A DNA stretch of 64,000 bases. It comes from Choristoneura fumiferana. Taxonomy: Eukaryota > Arthropoda > Insecta > Lepidoptera > Tortricidae. Position numbers and translations under genes: made by a program. The stretch lies in assembly GCF_025370935.1 (NCBI RefSeq), contig NC_133472.1, forward strand, positions 25,825,233-25,889,232, written 5' to 3'. Positions 59,101 to 64,000 of the stretch are shown here, piece after piece (the stretch's first letter is position 1; every line of letters starts with the position of its first letter). The notes under the pieces are model-generated. The model worked only from the letters and a program-made list of their open reading frames with translations, was not told the DNA's origin and ran no database searches.

Positions 59101-60448
59101 TTAACTGCTTATTAATTTGCGATTTTATTCGTGCTATTTTATAAAACCTTCGATAATTATAATAATTGTCTCTAAGACCGTGGTTAATTTTTTTGTGCAG
59201 CATTAAGACTAAATAACAATTTATGATCCACAAACCTCCGACACACACTAACTAACACTTCACAAAAGCCAACTTCAATAAAGCACTCGCAGCCGCAGTA
59301 TTTAATGTTTTTTACACTAAAAAAATTCCGTTATAATTTATACTAAGTAACACTATTTATTTACATGGTCAAAATTTAAAATCAGGTTAAGATTTATCAC
59401 TAATTCATAATAATTACGCAAATTTATTCCGCATTAAGTATTTATTTATTAAAAATACTTGCACCGAGTGCTTACATTTAGGTGATATATTTTTATTAAC
59501 TTGTAATGTAATGTAACTAGTTATGTTTGTTCGCGTGGAATTAACATTTCATTCAACTTTAATTTGAAGTGGATATCTTCAACCGATAGAGCTGAAATTT
59601 TGCAATAAATAAATCCGATGACAATGCAATATTATTATGACGTAGAGCTGATCTGATGATGAAGTTAGATGTTGGCCATAGGAACTCTGTAATAAAACGA
59701 CACGACCGCATCGATTTTGGTCTCATTTGATTCTTCTTGATCTTGTTTACCTACTTTGGTGAACAGGGGCGAAAAGTACCGCCAGCAAAAAAGCTTGTAT
59801 TAAATTTTTTTACAAAAAAATATTATTGAACTATTTGTTTTTAAAACATTGTACGGAGGTGCGGAACTCTTCATGCGCGAGTCGCTCGCACTCGCACTTG
59901 ACCGATTTTTATTTACTTTAGTTAGTACTCTCCCAATACATTATAAATAAATAATATTAAAACCGGCCAAGAGCGTGTCGGACACGCCCAAAATAGGGTT
60001 CCGTAGCCATTCCGAAAAAAATAAGTAACTTTTTTCTATGGATTTCATATTTTCTACGGAATCTTCCAAGTTTAGGTATATTTTATACCTTAGGGTGCTA
60101 TTTACTCTTAAACTACTAATAATTCTCGAGCAAACTTAGCCGTTATAGTTTTTGTTATAAGTTACATTCTTATCCAAATTGATGTAGACATCTACAAAAA
60201 TAAAGGACAGACAGTAATCATCCGATAAGGAATCAAAAGCTTCGGTCTAAAACTTACAAGATAATGATAATAAATATATAATAAAGTCAAGTTCAATGTC
60301 ATATACACTTATTAACATCAGGAACTATTTGCTTTCAATTATAAAAGTACTCACGCTTTTAAAATTATAAATTAGTACGTATACCTAGCTTTCATTAAAA
60401 GTATGCTTAGTGCATTTTTGGCTGACTTTACTTACGCACATCGTACAT
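25390..60448 (-). CDS. Pde7: cAMP phosphodiesterase, PDE7 family (10 exons, about 775 aa)
   Basis: PDE7 enzymes are high-affinity, cAMP-specific hydrolases that turn cAMP into AMP and so limit PKA signalling. Minus-strand exons: 60436-60448 (predicted), 58115-58299, 56672-56735, 55060-55256, 51874-52005, 49535-49705, 29643-29883, 28313-29317, 25895-26197, 25390-25406 (predicted). All junctions are in phase. The catalytic domain has YHNSIHAADV (His 133 and His 137), HDMDHPGVNQPF (His 173, Asp 174), KCADISNP (Asp 282) and the substrate-binding Gln in IQTGF (Gln 333). The match to human PDE7A and PDE7B is close throughout, and PDE8 or PDE4 patterns fit less well. The tail after the catalytic domain, about 400 residues, is far longer than in human PDE7 and holds six Arg-Arg-X-Ser sites. 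The 19.6 kb intron contains an assembly gap. Numbering assumes the predicted first exon. Confidence 0.93.
25568..25880 (+). mobile_element. Repeat family X, copy 2 (next to PDE7 exon 9)
   Basis: It runs from AATAGTAGATTATTGTC to ACATTTTTGAGAAA. Its right end is 14 bases from PDE7 exon 9, inside the predicted last intron. The left portion has an uninterrupted GAGAATTAAACGGACGA, the empty site for the element nested in copy 1. Confidence 0.75.
25895..26197 (-). CDS. Pde7: PDE7 exon 9 (C-terminal tail)
   Basis: 303 bases, residues 670-770 plus one base, acceptor AATTTTTAG. It is GC-rich and very basic, with RRGS (699-702), RRKAS (730-734) and RRSS (760-763). It joins exon 8 in phase. Donor ACAG|GTATTC; if this intron is kept, the frame instead reads on for 12 codons past the donor and stops at 25860-25862. 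Confidence 0.8.
26693..27318 (+). mobile_element. Repeat family Y copy (PDE7 intron 8)
   Basis: It starts AAAACCGGCCAAGAGCGTGT and continues past ACATGGCGAAACTATAAGGG to ACGAAACCCTC. It is in opposite orientation to the copy at 11741-12350. Confidence 0.75.
27059..27537 (+). repeat. Near-identical block shared with 45730-46206
   Basis: From CAATGGTTTTAAAAGACC to CAGTGGCACGTTCTTA the two blocks differ at only a few positions, while the same repeats are clearly diverged further left. The block spans the end of family Y and some 200 bases beyond it. Confidence 0.8.
27552..27847 (+). mobile_element. Partial family Y copy
   Basis: It contains CCACTTTACGTCTATGGGAG, a GACAGACAGACA tract and the end GGCTACGGAACCG. 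It sits directly after the block at 27059-27537. Confidence 0.65.
27885..28015 (-). mobile_element. tRNA-derived SINE
   Basis: On the minus strand the sequence contains TGGTGTAGCGGTATAGC, like a pol III A box, and GGTTCGATTCC, an exact B box, about 40 bases apart. A 3' body follows (CTGGTTTTTCTGTGCAATC). Clover pairing is not complete enough for a working tRNA gene. Confidence 0.65.
28313..29317 (-). CDS. Pde7: PDE7 exon 8 (end of catalytic domain and long tail)
   Basis: 1005 bases, residues 335-669. The first 25 residues (FFKFVVTPLISEWHRFLQND) finish the catalytic domain. The rest is low-complexity and polar, GC-rich at codon level, with acidic EISDADMVDDDLD and the PKA-type sites RRSS (412-415), RRFS (430-433), RRDS (630-633) and RRKS (658-661). 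Donor TACG|GTGAGT. Confidence 0.95.
29383..29543. mobile_element. MITE in the short PDE7 intron 7
   Basis: Ends TAAGGTGATTTTTCAGTGAC and, inverted, TAAGGGTGGTTTTACAGTGA. It makes up about half of the 325-base intron. Confidence 0.65.
29643..29883 (-). CDS. Pde7: PDE7 exon 7 (metal Asp, substrate Gln)
   Basis: Residues 255-334 plus one base. LQIALKCADISNPCRPWE contains metal ligand Asp 282, and SIPKIQTG contains the nucleotide-binding Gln 333. Donor ACAG|GTTACT is weak but required by the frame. The following intron is only 325 bases. Confidence 0.96.
30098..30690 (+). repeat. Dispersed repeat family Z, copy 1
   Basis: It begins GGTCAAGTGCGAGTCGGACT and includes GACGATCCTGGCAGGACCAC. A related copy is at 46494-46735. 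Non-coding. Confidence 0.55.
31014..31604. mobile_element. Foldback element with GC-rich centre
   Basis: The left end has CCGTACATAACCAACTTCC and the right end GGAAGTTGGTTATGTACGG. Arms of roughly 200 bases match in inverted orientation. The centre near 31264-31320 holds GGCCCGAAGGGCC and a hairpin, GGAGCTCCGCGCAAGCGGAG. Non-coding. Confidence 0.75.
31794..32157 (+). repeat. Dispersed repeat with covarying hairpin (copy 2)
   Basis: Same family as 5328-5673. The hairpin arms here are CCGTTGCTAGGCGAC and GTCGCCTTAGCAACGG. A long (GGAC)n-(AGAC)n tract lies at about 32060-32110. Confidence 0.75.
32547..32875. mobile_element. W element, copy 1
   Basis: It begins TCATCACACTTGC and ends GCAAATGTGATGA. 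It contains a direct repeat of about 50 bases (TCATGAAACCCGTGGTCGGT and its variant) and a GC-rich segment near 32725-32800. Copies 2 and 3 are at 62041-62410 and 62549-62914. Confidence 0.7.
32880..33006. mobile_element. V element (MITE), copy 1
   Basis: Inverted ends CATTGTATGTCGCACGGGCG and CGCCCTTAAGACACAATG flank a second inverted pair (GAATTACGAAC and GTTCGTAATTC). It directly follows the W element, as at 62415-62541. Confidence 0.7.
33007..34310. other. PDE7 intron stretch without recognised repeats
   Basis: No supported gene. A 62-codon plus-strand frame at 33344-33532 begins in a fair start context (CTAAAATGAAC) but resembles nothing I know. The area 33430-33640 is richer in CpG than its surroundings and has AAGATGGCTGCGGCCGCG, including a YY1-like AAGATGGC. 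Confidence 0.4.
34311..34867 (+). mobile_element. Repeat family X, copy 3
   Basis: GTAATAGTAGATTATTGTCG to GACATTTTTGAGAAA. It has an intact empty site GAGAATTAAACGGACGA and about 5% divergence from copy 1 by eye. Confidence 0.75.
35189..37545. repeat. Duplicated segment, copy 1 (ends at the assembly gap)
   Basis: Nearly identical to 39485-41979, including DNA outside the LINE on both sides. It stops exactly at the run of N. Relative to copy 2 it has many single-base losses in homopolymers and lacks a 116-base insertion. Confidence 0.9.
35320..37230 (-). pseudogene. 5'-truncated LINE reverse transcriptase, copy 1
   Basis: Minus-strand non-LTR reverse transcriptase. The pieces are TKMINESFCEGSFPQILKVS (around 37054), the fingers and palm with HRPIAILPSISKNFEKSM, and CVIFADDVSLLF around 36430, which holds the catalytic Asp pair. 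A C-terminal piece (MQKKCIRILANIRIPESCRQ) follows near 35990. Frameshifts near 36610, 36270 and 36110 break the frame, and no endonuclease domain is present. The 3' end near 35320 has a TTTATTTATTTCACTG terminus. It looks Jockey-like or CR1-like; I am not sure of the clade. Confidence 0.85.
37546..37645. other. Assembly gap, exactly 100 N
   Basis: A run of 100 N, the usual placeholder for a gap of unknown size. It lies inside the 19.6 kb PDE7 intron. Confidence 1.
37700..39480. repeat. Degenerate tandem repeat of TTTTTCCCGT-type monomers
   Basis: Units of very roughly 100-150 bases recur about ten times. Each carries a core like CCCGTTTTTCCCGTTCCCGT, then GGGAATTTCGG, AATCCTTT, and a CAAGGAACCTACATGC-type line. 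A related family is at 49880-50840. Non-coding. Confidence 0.7.
39640..41515 (-). pseudogene. 5'-truncated LINE reverse transcriptase, copy 2
   Basis: A 320-codon uninterrupted frame (40395-41357) holds reverse transcriptase motifs: HRPIAILPSISKNFEK, YGFRKYHSTSLAVYTYIQSL, LLLDMTKAYDRVSHD, IPQGSVCACLLFLVYINDL and FADDVSLLF with its catalytic Asp pair. An extension upstream (KKSLGNDEIPSTLIKLCAAE) reaches about 41510. A shift near 40395 separates the C-terminal part (39890-40297). There is no endonuclease, so this is a dead, 5'-truncated insertion. Confidence 0.88.
41571..41686 (+). mobile_element. Short retroelement fragment present only in copy 2
   Basis: It contains CTGGCACTTGAGGTATATCT and TGTTGCAGATG-like sequence and belongs to the family at 9464-9714. 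It is flanked by TAATTACTCA on the left and TAATACTCA on the right. Copy 1 has the uninterrupted site near 37246-37256. Confidence 0.75.
41980..44559. other. PDE7 intron stretch, no gene recognised
   Basis: AT-rich DNA with no supported reading frame. A moderately GC-rich stretch near 43010-43130 has no recognisable motif. Confidence 0.5.
44560..44749. mobile_element. Palindromic MITE with CGACATG centre
   Basis: Left TAACTCACGTCTTAAATCGA and right TTTAAGACGTGAGTTA are inverted. The centre has GCTCGACATGTTTCGGGC and a GC-rich stretch. Non-coding. Confidence 0.75.
44901..45122. mobile_element. Palindromic MITE with AAGCGCTCGG ends
   Basis: The left end AAGCGCTCGGTTGTTTTATG is mirrored by CATGAGACGACCGAGCGCTT, with partial further pairing (AACGCTGCGTTAGACGC). 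Non-coding. Confidence 0.75.
45221..45990 (+). mobile_element. Family Y copy with nested Harbinger MITE
   Basis: It starts with AAACGGCCAAGAGCGTG and ends in the block shared with 27059-27537. It is interrupted at 45409-45524. Confidence 0.75.
45409..45524. mobile_element. PIF/Harbinger-type MITE
   Basis: Ends GGGGTCATCCCTAAAGTACG and, inverted, GGGGCCATCCATAAAGTACG. A 3-base duplication TTA flanks it (45406-45408 and 45525-45527). The sister Y copy near 26880 shows the uninterrupted site. A 3-base T/A-rich duplication is typical of PIF/Harbinger. Confidence 0.85.
45730..46206 (+). repeat. Near-identical block shared with 27059-27537
   Basis: Matches the other block with only a handful of differences, for example one base in GATATGTATATTCATG's left neighbour and one missing A near 46043. 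Confidence 0.8.
46494..46735 (+). repeat. Dispersed repeat family Z, copy 2
   Basis: It contains GACGATCCTGGGCAGACTAC and ATGTCACTACCAGATTATTG, matching 30313-30690. Confidence 0.6.
46736..48239. other. PDE7 intron stretch, no gene recognised
   Basis: A 141-codon minus-strand frame (47522-47947) is open but has no recognisable domain. Its Cys and aromatic composition is what chance reading of AT-rich DNA gives, so I do not call it a gene. Confidence 0.45.
48240..48660 (-). pseudogene. LINE 3' fragment with C-terminal reverse transcriptase tail
   Basis: On the minus strand at 48418-48642 the frame reads TDCFRSIIRNRTASLIRRVR and SNGLVRMVLESP-like text, close to the C-terminal tail of insect Jockey-type LINE proteins. 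A 3' region with repeated AATTC follows. The fragment has lost everything upstream. Confidence 0.6.
49535..49705 (-). CDS. Pde7: PDE7 exon 6
   Basis: Codons 198-254. SVLENHHWRSAISCLKESGL and LILATDITRQQEYL are PDE7 hallmarks. Donor AAG|GTATTT. Confidence 0.97.
49880..50840 (+). repeat. Imperfect tandem array of TATCCCTATCCCGTGGGAAT units
   Basis: Five or six related units of about 110-150 bases each carry ATTTTATCCCTATCCCG, GGGATAAAAAGTA, CCAAATTTCATGACTC and CTAAGCCCAGCGGTTATT. It ends with CCGTCCAGCCGTTTCAGCGT and CACTCACAAACT. This is a common lepidopteran dispersed repeat type; the closest relative here is 37700-39480. Confidence 0.75.
50841..51873. other. PDE7 intron stretch, no gene recognised
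   Basis: AT-rich, with an (ATT)n-like run near 51760-51795. No reading frame of note. Confidence 0.5.
51874..52005 (-). CDS. Pde7: PDE7 exon 5 (HD metal site)
   Basis: Codons 154-197. SLIAAIAHDMDHPGVNQPF contains metal ligands His 173 and Asp 174. Acceptor TTACTTTAG, donor CGG|GTAAGT. Confidence 0.97.
52370..52531 (+). mobile_element. Lepidopteran short retroelement (third copy)
   Basis: CTGGCACTTGAGGTATCCCA through CATCAGGAGACCCACTTGCT to GCCATCCAGTCGAATAAAAT, then an (AAT)n tail. This is the best-preserved tail of the three copies. Confidence 0.75.
52675..52812. mobile_element. Palindromic MITE, 138 bp
   Basis: The left GTACAGTCGAGTTCATAAAC is mirrored by GTTTACGAACTCGACTGTAC with near-perfect pairing across about 55 bases per arm. 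Confidence 0.8.
52880..53350. repeat. Mosaic of truncated dispersed repeats
   Basis: Includes a V-element terminus (ACCGCCCCTAAGACACAATG), an ATTATAAATGCGAAAGTTTG repeat end near 53120 and an AGCTTTTGCCCGCGTCTTCG repeat start near 53312. All are incomplete. Confidence 0.5.
53495..54021 (-). mobile_element. Repeat family Y copy, minus orientation
   Basis: From GGGACTATCAATGCTAGAAA-like text to GGCTACGGAACCCTATTTTG and CGTGTCCGACAC. Diverged from the other copies. Confidence 0.65.
54022..55059. other. PDE7 intron stretch with repeat fragments
   Basis: TATCCCGCGGGAAC-type fragments near 54050, a GTCTGTCTGTC family Y end near 54460, and otherwise nothing recognised. Confidence 0.45.
55060..55256 (-). 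CDS. Pde7: PDE7 exon 4 (catalytic His motif)
   Basis: Residues 88-153. YHNSIHAADVTQAMH carries the catalytic proton donor His 133 and metal ligand His 137. Acceptor GTTACCAG, donor CAG|GTGAGA. Confidence 0.97.
55257..58114. other. PDE7 introns around exon 3, no further gene
   Basis: Apart from exon 3 (56672-56735) I see only AT-rich intron. A fragment of the TATCCCGCAGG-type repeat lies near 57050-57120. Confidence 0.5.
56672..56735 (-). CDS. Pde7: PDE7 exon 3
   Basis: 64 bases, acceptor CTTTGCAG, donor GGG|GTAATT. It encodes RILDQSVQWKFNAFTLENVS, equivalent to the KVGNWNFDIFLFDRLT region of human PDE7A. Confidence 0.9.
58115..58299 (-). CDS. Pde7: PDE7 exon 2
   Basis: Acceptor TTTTGTTGCAG, donor CAA|GTAAGT. 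It encodes the N-terminal regulatory region with the basic run HKRRKKRLLTRSL, matching the position of KKKVKRLLSF-type sequence in human PDE7. It begins with two bases of a split codon. Confidence 0.85.
58684..58796. repeat. Array of the palindromic 10-mer AACTCGAGTT
   Basis: The self-complementary word AACTCGAGTT and one-base variants recur about eight times in 113 bases with short spacers. The array lies in PDE7 intron 1. It could be a cluster of protein binding sites or a simple satellite. Confidence 0.8.
58801..59127 (-). repeat. Dispersed repeat with hairpin (copy 3, opposite strand)
   Basis: Reverse-complement relative of 5328-5673, with the end AGGGTTTCGTACCCAAAGGG and a GTCTGTCTGTCTG tract. 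Its hairpin arms no longer pair well. Confidence 0.7.
59128..60435. other. PDE7 intron 1 stretch
   Basis: AT-rich, with a repeat terminus near 59855-59905 (GAGTCGCTCGCACTCGCACT) and the family Y copy at 59958. No gene is supported. Confidence 0.45.
59958..60160 (+). mobile_element. Truncated family Y copy
   Basis: AAAACCGGCCAAGAGCGTGT to about GTTATAGTTTTTGTTATAAG. It is truncated before the GACAGACAGA tract. Confidence 0.7.
60436..60448 (-). CDS. Pde7: PDE7 candidate first coding exon
   Basis: ATGTACGATGTGC followed by GTAAGT encodes MYDV plus one base, exactly the phase needed by the next exon (giving MYDVLQEIPRP). An in-frame TGA lies two codons upstream, and a TATAAAA motif sits 37 bases upstream on the minus strand. 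Thirteen bases is little evidence, and other first exons may lie outside the window. Confidence 0.35.
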
Positions 60449-60484
60449 AAATCAAGTGGAGAAGAACCACGAACGACAAAAATA

Positions 60485-60491
60485 TTTTATA
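60485..60491 (-). promoter_or_regulatory. TATA-like box upstream of candidate PDE7 exon 1
   Basis: TATAAAA on the minus strand. A start about 30 bases downstream would give a leader of only about 12 bases before the ATG. This is suggestive only in AT-rich DNA. Confidence 0.25.
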
Positions 60492-60825
60492 AATAAACAG
60501 TATTAAACCAACAGTGATAAATCATTCGTATAATTAACAACAAACAACACCAATCAATCAGAACGATACGACATTTTATTTATGTTAATGCATATTTACG
60601 AAGCAGTATATGACATGATAAAATTGTAAGAGGCAAGTACTCAAAGAAAAGTATTATCTAGACTAGTGTAAGAGACCACTTGAACATAAATATTGTCTTA
60701 AGGTCATACATCTTTGTTAGCGATGTCACATGGTCCTGCAAATGTATAAGTCTTATTGAAACTTTACAATCAACGGTTATCGCCGATTGCCTGTTCTTTT
60801 CCTGTACAATCACGAACACCAGTGG

Positions 60826-61594
60826 CCTATCCCACAAAACTTACAATTACATTTCTACAATTGTATAGTTACAAGTTTGTAATAATACAAGTGGGCGTAC
60901 CACAACACATACAAGTGACATATTTGTAGAGGAAAATTCTTACAAATATGTAAATTGTAGCGACAATTCTACAATTTATTGTATCACAAAACTTTACATA
61001 TTACAAATGGCTACAAGTTTACAATTCACTAAAAGCGTGTCAAGAGGTTGTAATTGCAAAACAAATTTTTGATTCAACGAGAATACTTTGTTTCACGAAA
61101 TGTTTAGTTCTAGTGGCAGTGATAGTGAAGAAGAATTAATTGTAAGACTAAAAATGAGAGAGAGAGAGAGAGAGAGTCTAAAATGGTTAGTTTAGCTTGC
61201 AAGTCTAGTCCATTGTAATGTCAGTTGGTATCTATGTACGGAGGTAATGCTCGTAGATAGATCACTATATAACTATAATTAATGTAATTCTTGCGTATTG
61301 CGTATAAAGAGAAACTACCTTCAACATCTAAGAAGCTAAATAAATTGTTACATATTTGTAGTTGGAACATAACAATTGTTCGCTTGTATATTTACAAATC
61401 AACAATCCTACAATTATGTAGCTTTCATGACATACGAGTACCTTTATTCTTTGTGATACGATTTCACGAAAGTGACATATTTGTATACTGCAAATTTTTA
61501 ACGAATACATATTTGTAATTATTGTGGTACATTTTTTTGTTTACAATTTCACAATTTTGTCGAATTGTGCACTTGTAAAGTTTTGTGGGATAGG
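60826..61594. mobile_element. Decayed inverted-repeat transposon, possibly PIF/Harbinger
   Basis: Ends CCTATCCCACAAAACTT and AAGTTTTGTGGGATAGG are inverted. Inside are many TTACAAATTTGTA-like words. A short frame from 61100 reads MFSSSGSDSEEELIVRLKMR, an acidic Ser-rich start like those of some Harbinger-type proteins, then runs into an (AG)n tract. No catalytic domain remains. Confidence 0.6.
61155..61176. repeat. (GA)n microsatellite
   Basis: About eleven GA dinucleotides inside the decayed transposon. Confidence 0.9.
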
Positions 61595-61605
61595 GCACAT
61601 ATGTA

Positions 61606-61872
61606 GACGACCCGATGGCCAAGTGGTTAGAGAACCTGACTACGAAGCTTGAGGTCCCGGGTGCGATTCCCGTGCCGGGGCAGATATTTAATTTTGTATG
61701 AAAAATACGAATGTTTGTTCTCGGGTCTTGGGTGTTTAATATTTATTTAAGTATGTATCCTATCTATATAACTACTTTTATCCGTTGCTTAGTACCCATA
61801 ACACAAGCTTTGCTATGCTTACTTTGGGACTAGGTCAATTGGTGTGAATTGTCCCGTGATATTTATTTATTT
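61606..61872 (+). mobile_element. tRNA-derived SINE, full length
   Basis: The head contains an A box, TGGCCAAGTGGTTA (61616-61629), and a B box, GGTGCGATTCC (61660-61670, one mismatch to consensus). The body has TTGTTCTCGGGTCTTGGGTG and GACTAGGTCAATTGGTGT, and the tail is TTTATTTATTTA. It looks transcribable by RNA polymerase III in principle. It abuts the decayed transposon on its left. Confidence 0.85.
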
Positions 61873-62040
61873 ACTAGCTTTTACCCGCGGCTTCGCACGC
61901 GTAAACTATTCGGTGTGGTAGCTACTAAAATTCCCCTGTAAATTTCCAATATTTATATCGTGGCCTTCATTGAGGTTGTGTTGTGAATAACTGTACAAAA
62001 TTCAAGACTCTAAACCCAGTGCTGAAGTTTCAAAATTTTT

Positions 62041-62410
62041 TCATCACACTTGCTCGTAAACAGTGTCGTAACATGCAGGCTACCTTAGTTGCAACCCCCC
62101 AAATAAAACCCTCGACCTTAATGTGCTTGTCATGAAACCCGTGGTCGGTAAATGAGCCATGGCGCGTACACATTATCTTGTCATGAAGCCCAAGGTCGGT
62201 AAATGAGTCGGTGCCCGTACTGATGGCGCCGCGCCGTGCGCGCGCTGCTGCAGGACTACATGGACCACCACATGCACACACACGTTGCGGCGCATGCCGA
62301 GGGAGGTTGAGGGCGACGTTGCCAAGAGCACAGCCTAAGGTATCGCCAATATTTGGAAGAATTATATTTTTTCTTTTACAAATATAAAATTTTATTTGCA
62401 AATGTGATGA
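62041..62410. mobile_element. W element, copy 2
   Basis: TCATCACACTTGC to AATGTGATGA, with the internal direct repeat and GC-rich stretch. The GC-rich frame is broken here by small indels. Confidence 0.75.
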
Positions 62411-62414
62411 AAAA

Positions 62415-62541
62415 CATTGTATGTCGCACGGGCGGTACTAGAATTACGAACATCGACTCATTAAAGCCCTCAGTCTTCGACTTCGGCCTTCTAATAGACT
62501 CTCGTTCGTAATTCCTTATTTACCGCCCTTAAGACACAATG
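62415..62541. mobile_element. V element (MITE), copy 2
   Basis: Same ends and inner inverted pair as 32880-33006. It lies between W copies 2 and 3. Confidence 0.75.
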
Positions 62542-62548
62542 TACTATT

Positions 62549-62914
62549 TCATCACACTTGCTCGTAAACAGTGTCGTAACATGCAGGCTACCTTAGTTGC
62601 AACCCCCCAAATAAAACCCTCGACCTTAATGTGCTTGTCATGAAACCCGAGGTCGGTAAATGAGTCATTGCGCGTACACATTGTCTTGTCATGTAGCCCA
62701 AGGTCGGTAAATGAGTCGGTGCCCGTACTGATGGTGCTGCGCGCGCTGCTGCAGGACTACATGGACCACATGCACACGCACGTTGCGGCGCATGCCGAGG
62801 GAGGGGGAGGTAGAGGGCGGCGCTGCCAAGAGCACAGCCTAAGGTATCGCCAATATTTGGAAGAATTATATTTTTTCTTTTACAAATATAAAATTTTACT
62901 TGCAAATGTGATGA
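62549..62914. mobile_element. W element, copy 3 with best GC-rich frame
   Basis: The plus-strand frame reads VPVLMVLRALLQDYMDHMHT near 62715-62775, with GC-rich third positions unlike the AT-rich rest. It may be captured coding sequence of unknown origin. I do not recognise the source. Confidence 0.7.
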
Positions 62915-63240
62915 AAAACATTGTTTTTATCATTTTACTGAATGAAACATTCCCCTTAACACTTCAAATAATTCAGCACTTACCTACTTCAATTATTATT
63001 TGTAGCTTCTGTTTACTGCATGATATACTTTTGTAGGTATGAATCACAGCTATAGTCGACACTTATACTACTGGAAGTGCTCCTAGTAGATAAGGCGATA
63101 CAGTACCCGCCATCAGAGCGGAAACAGAAAGTACATTTAGTACCAATATTAGAAACCTTGCTTTTAAATAGCTCTTATACCTTTTGCTCTTGCTCTTTTT
63201 TTAAGATGATCAAGACGTAATACAAATAAATTATTTCGGC

Positions 63241-63246
63241 TCAGTT
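63241..63246 (+). promoter_or_regulatory. Arthropod initiator-like TCAGTT
   Basis: TCAGT is the arthropod initiator consensus. It lies 39 bases before the ATG of the candidate exon at 63280. A five-base match is weak on its own. Confidence 0.25.
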
Positions 63247-63279
63247 ACTGACTAAAAAATAGTGAACTAAGTTAATAAA

Positions 63280-63334
63280 ATGTGTCGTACTCAATTTATA
63301 CTCATACTGTGGTCACCACTGCTTGTCGGCGGAG
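63280..63334 (+). CDS. Candidate signal-peptide exon of an unknown gene
   Basis: ATG with AAA before it opens MCRTQFILILWSPLLVGG, a short positive start and hydrophobic core like a secretion signal, and ends at GGAG|GTATGT, a good donor. No downstream exon is found before the window ends at 64000. It may be the start of a secreted-protein gene running to the right, or chance. Confidence 0.3.
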
Positions 63335-64000
63335 GTATGTCTGCTAACTCGTGTAGGTAATAATTTCTGATATCAAAAAGATAACAGAAAAGGGACTAAA
63401 CCCATAGGTAAAGGTACCTATGGGTTCCACTATGAATAAACAGGTACTCTTAATGTATACTCGTAATACTCGATTATTTAGCTCTTCGTTGCGTATGCTT
63501 TGTATGCGGTAGTGTTAATTACGAAACTTAAACTCCAAGCAATAAACGTTGCATGGTACTTTCGGACTATTTAATATAAACGATGTCAATATGAATGGTA
63601 ACCAGTACTACTAGTGGGCTCCGGCATTACAATGTCCTTATTAGGTATGCAAGACGCGTGTATACGTGCGCGAAACAATCTGTTACGCTTCGCTATACGC
63701 TCTGCGTTAAAGGACGCTTAGCTTTAGTTACTTAACGAACCAAAAAACGCAATGCTAGACAATTTCTGTAACTTTTGTTTGAAATAGGTACCTTTGGTAT
63801 AACAGATTTTCAAATGACAGTATTTAACGATCAATTGAAGCGGAGATCTTGTATGGGATGGGATGCTTGACCAAATAGTTATTTACCAGGTAGTTCCTAT
63901 CGATGAACTGGGCCGTCGGCCGAAGTTAACGGAAATCATCAGAGTAGATGCTATATATGCAGGTATTAATGCATTACGGAAGTAGCGTCACCGAAAATAC
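63335..64000. other. Right edge, nothing recognised
   Basis: AT-rich with no supported frame. If the exon at 63280 is real, this is its first intron. Confidence 0.4.

Noticed and set aside
61606..61690. A functional tRNA gene
   Set aside because: It has A and B boxes but is followed by a SINE body, the stems do not form a full clover leaf, and the B box has a mismatch.

Overview
The window looks like insect nuclear DNA, most likely from a moth or butterfly. The DNA is AT-rich, coding regions are split into short exons with GT-AG introns, and the non-coding space is packed with repeat types I know from lepidopteran genomes (tRNA-headed SINEs, many short inverted-repeat elements, and dispersed repeats containing GTCTGTCTGTC or GACACGCCC). 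The order is inferred, not proven. I see no bacterial operon, CRISPR array or rRNA.

Two protein-coding genes are clear and they converge. On the + strand at 6032-13975 is a complete 15-exon gene for paraplegin (SPG7), the mitochondrial inner-membrane AAA metalloprotease. The exons join in phase into 789 residues ending at a stop, with Walker A, Walker B, arginine fingers and a zinc HExxH motif intact. One intron appears to use a GC-AG splice pair. On the - strand, from about 60448 down to 25390, is a cAMP phosphodiesterase of the PDE7 family. Its catalytic domain is complete and is followed by a tail of about 400 residues holding six Arg-Arg-X-Ser sites, the consensus for phosphorylation by PKA. 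The first (13 coding bases) and last (17 coding bases) PDE7 exons are predictions.

Layout: 1-5.7 kb holds repeats, including a tandem inverted-repeat element at 2343-5009. SPG7 follows at 6.0-14.0 kb. From 14.0 to 25.4 kb lies the 3'-to-3' intergenic region, with short MITEs, a 1.4 kb foldback element and a perfect 48-base palindrome. PDE7 and its repeat-filled introns occupy 25.4-60.4 kb. One intron of about 19.6 kb contains a 100-base assembly gap (37546-37645). Next to the gap, a 2.4 kb segment with a LINE reverse-transcriptase remnant appears twice (35189-37545 and 39485-41979), probably an assembly or haplotype artefact. From 60.4 to 64 kb there are decayed transposons, a SINE, a tandem GC-rich repeat and a possible signal-peptide exon at 63280.

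The two genes have no evident shared function: one maintains mitochondrial protein quality, the other removes cAMP. The main leads are the PKA-site-rich PDE7 tail, the GC-AG intron, the covarying hairpin in a dispersed repeat, and several nested insertions whose empty sites can be read from sister copies.
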